NCBI GenBank assembly: GCA_030077755.1
Contig: JAQJZZ010000017.1
Span: forward strand, 248,001 to 312,000
Source of the DNA: Filosporella fistucella
Taxonomy: Eukaryota; Ascomycota; Leotiomycetes; Helotiales
Length of the DNA stretch: 64,000 bases
Direction: 5' to 3'
Shown here: piece after piece, positions 60,200 to 64,000 of the stretch
Numbering within the stretch: the stretch's first letter is position 1
Layout: the number at the start of each line of letters is the position of its first letter
Translations under genes and position numbers: made by a program
Notes under the pieces: model-generated
The model's database searches: none
What the model saw: only the letters and a program-made list of their open reading frames with translations
Told to the model about the DNA's origin: nothing

Positions 60200-62200
60200 G
60201 ATAGACTCGACAACTTTGCGTGTTTGAATTATGACGGGGATCTGATTTCTCGGCGTCCAATTGACCGGGGCGTGAGATCTGGATACGACGAAGACTTTCT
60301 CCGGAGCGTAACTCTGACGACGGCCTTAAAAGGCCAGCTCCCAATTGACCGGGGCGTCCCCAAGACGCAGAAAGTCTGAATATACCTACCAAGCAGAGTC
60401 AATCCGGGTTATAACGCTGAGGGCAGACTCGAATAGCCAGCATCAATGAACGGGCACCCTACACCCGCAGGGGTCTGAATAACAAGAAGCAGACTTCCTC
60501 CAGAGCTTAAAGCTGACGGCGGACTCGAAAGATCATCGCTTTGAGCCCCGGGAAATGAGTAACACCTAATTGAGAACTCTGTTAAGTCATCTGAAGAGCC
60601 AGCTGATTCTTCGATGGCGGATTAGAAGAGATATAGCATCTCAACTGTCCGCCCAAACGGGACGGTGCAATACATTCCAGTGAAGTTTTCACTTGGTCGT
60701 TCTTTATAGAGCTACGCATTATTTGGTAGCTAATCATATGCAATGGAAGATCTCAATGACCACCCTAAATATAACGATTCAGTACAATCCAATGAAGTCT
60801 TAACTAAGCCGTTCTTTGAAGAGCTACTTATTGTTTCATAGCTAATTATATGCATTTTAAACCCTTAATTATCCCCCTGAAACGAGAGGATTCAACACAC
60901 TTCAGTAAAGCTTAAGCTAAGTCACACTTTGAGGAACAGATCATTGTTTGATAGCTAGTCATATGAATTACAAGAACTTGGTTGTCTACCTAAACGAGAT
61001 ACTGCAATACACTCCAGTGAAGCCTTCGCTTAATCATACTTTGAAGAGCCGCTTATTGTTTGATGGCTAATCATATGAATTACAAAATCTCAATCATCTG
61101 CCTAAACAAGACGATTTAATGCATTTAGTGAAGCCTTAGCTAAGTTATACTTTGAGAAGCTGCTTAGTGTTTGATGGCTGATCATATGAATTGCAATTCT
61201 TCAATCATCCGCCCAATTGGATCGGTGCCATACCCTCTTTCCTTGACTATAATTGACCGTTCACTCTGTGGATATTTCAATCAAAGTAAATTGATATTAT
61301 GTCTTTGCCTTTGTCAAATCCTATTCTTGCTTATTCTATAAAGTTTAAATAATCTGCTCATTAGGCTATGATTGTGCCTTTCTTTAGCGGAGATTTACTT
61401 TAGAAAATTGCGTAGCAACATTACGTAGATATATTCTAATATGCGTGTCAAGCTGTAAAACTTTACTTATCAAACGATGAGTTGGCTGTTCACTTAACGG
61501 AGTCTTGGAATAAAAGCAATCGATAGAAAATCTACTGCGAATGTCCTTCTCAATTATGTTTAAAGAGCATAACATTCATGAAATTACATTTAGTCTTTCA
61601 CTTGACGGACATTCAAACTAGATATAATATATAGCAAGCTCAAGTTGAATAATTTTGCAAATGGTCTTCTAAGTATAATGAATCACTGATTAATGAACAG
61701 GGGAAATTGACCGTTCATTTGACGGACACTTGAATATAATTGATTGAGAACAATTTCCCGTCAGATATGGTTTTAATTTGTGCTTCAAGGAACAATACGT
61801 TATTCTTTAGACGGTGACTGACTGTTCACTGAACGGAGATTTGAACAAAAGAAAATGACAGCGAATCGACGTCGAATATTCTTCTGAATTGTTTTTCATA
61901 GCATAACACCATATTAACTGGAAATTAAGTGACTGTTCATTTGTCAAAGATTTGTTATACATTAATCAACAATTAAGCTACGTGAAATTTGATAATGGTC
62001 GAGGCATGGAAGTGCACCATTAAAAACCTTGGGATGCAATAGACCCCAAATACAATAGATATTTGGGCTTAATCATTCAATAAAGAAAGTACGTCGTATG
62101 TCTCCGGAAAATGGGATTTCATGCTGACAAGGACTTTCAATCATACAAAATTGACTTTTCACTTCACAAACACTTGAAACCATGGAATGGATTGTGACCC
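60200..62200. repeat. Degenerate ~112-bp tandem (satellite-like) array
   Basis: The clearest units carry the core GCTAATCATATG at 60729, 60841, 60954, 61066 and 61177, spaced 111-113 bases. Each also has a CAGTGAAG-like segment, a TTTGAAGAGC-like segment and a C-rich to G-rich motif (CCGCCCAAACGGGAC in the first). GC-richer relatives extend left to about 60200 (CAATTGACCGGGGCGT at ~60247 and ~60343; GCTGACGGCGGACTCG-like words near 60417 and 60510). To the right, TGTTCACTTAACGGA-like cores recur near 61371, 61485, 61593, 61712, 61818 and 61933, again about 112 apart. No coding frame runs through it. Edges are approximate. Confidence 0.75.
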
Positions 62201-63574
62201 TGTATCAAATATCTTGGTGCTTTTTGTTTTGAGGTGTGCAGTACCTTGCTTTCAACCTGCTGAATAAACAATACACTGAATAGAGATTCCACTTGGATCA
62301 ATCAACAGCAGAATTGAATCAGATGGCTATAAGAATCTGGCGTCAGGGATGCAATTAAACATTTATGAGGGTACATTAATTTCTTTTACTGTTGGAGAGC
62401 TGAGAGAATTGATTTGTAGAGAAGGCTTGAATACAGTGTGCAGTGTCTTAAAATCGAACTCTCAAATGGAGAACTCCTTACAGCAGAAGGTGCCTTAATG
62501 CAAGCTATAGCAAGTTTATCAAGCTTGTGATGTCGACGAATTGGAACAACACCTTGCTCAAATGCTTCGCTTACCCAAGTTCTCAAGCCTTAAAATAATC
62601 TTGTGGTTGAAAACCAAGCAGACTCGTAATTCGTTTCCTGACAGGCGGCCAGCTTCGCCCAAGAGGAACAATAAAGGTTGACAGCAGATGCCTCTGACCG
62701 CATATGCGAAGGCATTGGCTACGTTCATGCATTCAATCTTCTCGCCATGAATAAAGCTACTCTAAAGCTTTAGCGTCCCATAGGCATTCTAAAATAATTA
62801 CTGCATAGATGTAAGATGGATTTATCATCAGCATTACTTTGGCAGCAGTCTGCTTAACACGATAATTCTGTAGTTCGATTTTGCCCAGACCATGCAGCTG
62901 TTCTCAGAGCAGCCAGGAAAATGCCGGAAATTGTCAGGACGCAGCAGTTTTGCGAAGCAACCAACCATTCAAGGTAAACACAAAGCTCAGCATAGACAAA
63001 TATATCTCTGCCAATTCAGCCCGCTTTGTGTCTGAACTTTGACACATAGTGCAGTGTCACGGCTTGATGATTTTTGAACGTTTCTAGAAGCCGTAACTCT
63101 GAGGCATCACAAGAAAACTATCTCTGTAACAAGATGATGAATAAATCAATTTATTAGGCTCCGAATACAAAGAGCGCTTTTCAGAAATAGGTATTGGCAT
63201 TCCCAATGATACCTAAGGTGTTGCAGCAATTGGGAGTGGGGAACGAAGCTTCCAGCTGCGCAATCAAGCGGTACCTAGAGGTGAAGCTGCGAGTTGATGC
63301 ACTATTCATCGCTGGCGAAATTACAACAAAATAATTTGAATCATTAGAGAGGCATTCAACGATACTTACCATGCATGCCTGACGTGTGTTCAATTTCAGA
63401 GTGGCTCCGTCATTCCAGGTTGTTGAGAGTTGCCAAGTCACATGATTGACCGCTAGCACAAGCGAATTTTGGAAATATTCCCACAGACCACACGAATATC
63501 GAAATATTCCCTTCCAGCAACGATTCCACGACAACCTCAATTCCGACAACCCAACTCCTTCTACAACCGCAAAA
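62201..63574. other. Intergenic region upstream of eS17
   Basis: About 1.4 kb. The left part may hold further worn repeat units. The last few hundred bases are presumably the ribosomal protein promoter, with a C/A-rich leader (CAACCCAACTCCTTCTAC). Long minus-strand open frames from 63181 to 63925 are shadows opposite the ribosomal gene. Confidence 0.5.
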
Positions 63575-63970
63575 ATGGGTCGCGTTAGAACCAAGACCGT
63601 GAAGAAGTCCGCCAAGGTCATTATCGAGAGATACTACCCAAAGTTGACCCTCGATTTCGAGACCAACAAGAGAATCTGCGATGAAATTGCCATCATTGCC
63701 TCGAAGCGTCTCCGCAACAAGGTATACTTTGCGCCAGCAATGTTCCAAGACTATTCTGATCAGATATGATAGATTGCCGGTTACACCACACATTTGATGA
63801 AGCGTATTCAACGTGGGCCAGTCCGTGGTATCTCCTTCAAGCTTCAAGAAGAGGAGCGTGAGAGAAAGGATCAATACGTCCCAGAGGTTTCTGCTCTCGA
63901 CTTCAGCCAAAGCGAGACCGGACAACTCGAGGTCGATACCGAGACAAAGGATCTCCTCAAGAGCCTTGGT
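63575..63970 (+). CDS. rps17: 40S ribosomal protein S17 (eS17), 3' end beyond window
   Basis: Exons 63575..63721 and 63773..63970 give the first 115 residues; a GTATGT donor follows at 63971 and the last ~30 residues lie outside. The start [20 protein letters not shown] is diagnostic for eS17, followed by [20 protein letters not shown] across the intron, then [20 protein letters not shown] and PEVSALDF. eS17 is a structural component of the cytosolic small ribosomal subunit. Codon choice is strongly biased, as usual for ribosomal proteins. Confidence 0.95.
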
Positions 63971-64000
63971 GTATGTTTTTCAGAAATTGGGATCAGAAGA

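Noticed and set aside
60200..62200. CRISPR-like reading of the regular repeats
   Set aside because: The whole ~112-base unit is repeated, with no short conserved repeat separated by unique spacers, and the genome is fungal.
63181..63925. Two minus-strand frames of 146 and 171 codons
   Set aside because: They lie across the eS17 exons and leader; the plus-strand gene is certain and the minus frames have no recognisable motifs.

Overview
The window is nuclear DNA of a filamentous ascomycete (Pezizomycotina), possibly a leotiomycete. Short 45-130 nt introns with GTRAGT donors, CTAAC-type branch sites and YAG acceptors occur throughout. Fungal-specific families are present: translation elongation factor 3, WSC domains, a LysM secreted protein, a fungal NLR and a rhodopsin-domain membrane family. 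Class placement is inference; ascomycete origin is secure.

Layout. 1-1531: 3' part of SEC7 (Golgi ARF-GEF). 1978-5902 (-): NLR-type immune receptor (SesA-like, NB-ARC, 12 TPRs), tail to tail with SEC7. 5.9-8.2 kb: no gene. 8.2-10.2 kb: probably decayed rhodopsin-domain membrane protein gene. 10.6-12.2 kb (-): MFS sugar (maltose type) transporter. 12.8-14.7 kb (-): remains of poorly recognisable genes. 15.7-16.9 kb: two-exon coiled-coil protein. 18.5-21.6 kb: large fungal AAA ATPase. 23.2-24.4 kb (-): mitochondrial malate dehydrogenase. 25.7-29.2 kb (-): EF3. 29.2-33.1 kb: no supported gene. 33.2-39.3 kb: 1851-residue secreted beta-propeller/Ig-like/4xWSC protein. 40.3-41.4 kb: two-LysM secreted protein. 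42.0-43.3 kb: HMG-CoA reductase catalytic domain without a membrane anchor. 43.8-48.9 kb: run of small Cys/His-motif proteins, one clearly broken. 48.9-53.4 kb: gene-free. 53.4-54.8 kb: conserved-looking unknown protein. 55.9-57.3 kb: mitoribosomal protein Mrp51/bS1m. 59.0-60.1 kb (-): Cys-rich protein with a duplicated segment. 60.2-62.2 kb: degenerate ~112-bp tandem array. 63.6 kb to end: ribosomal protein eS17, cut by the window end.

Housekeeping genes (SEC7, MDH, EF3, MRP51, RPS17) are interleaved with accessory islands. The accessory parts (NLR, secreted wall/chitin-binding proteins, anchorless HMG-CoA reductase, Cys/His cluster, tandem array) hold most of the broken frames and repeats. 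Several duplicated stretches differ mainly by C-to-T/G-to-A changes, as expected if repeat-induced point mutation has acted; that is inference from reading, not a computed statistic.

Exon joins were worked out by hand from frame and splice consensus. All family names rest on visual recognition of motifs, without database searches.
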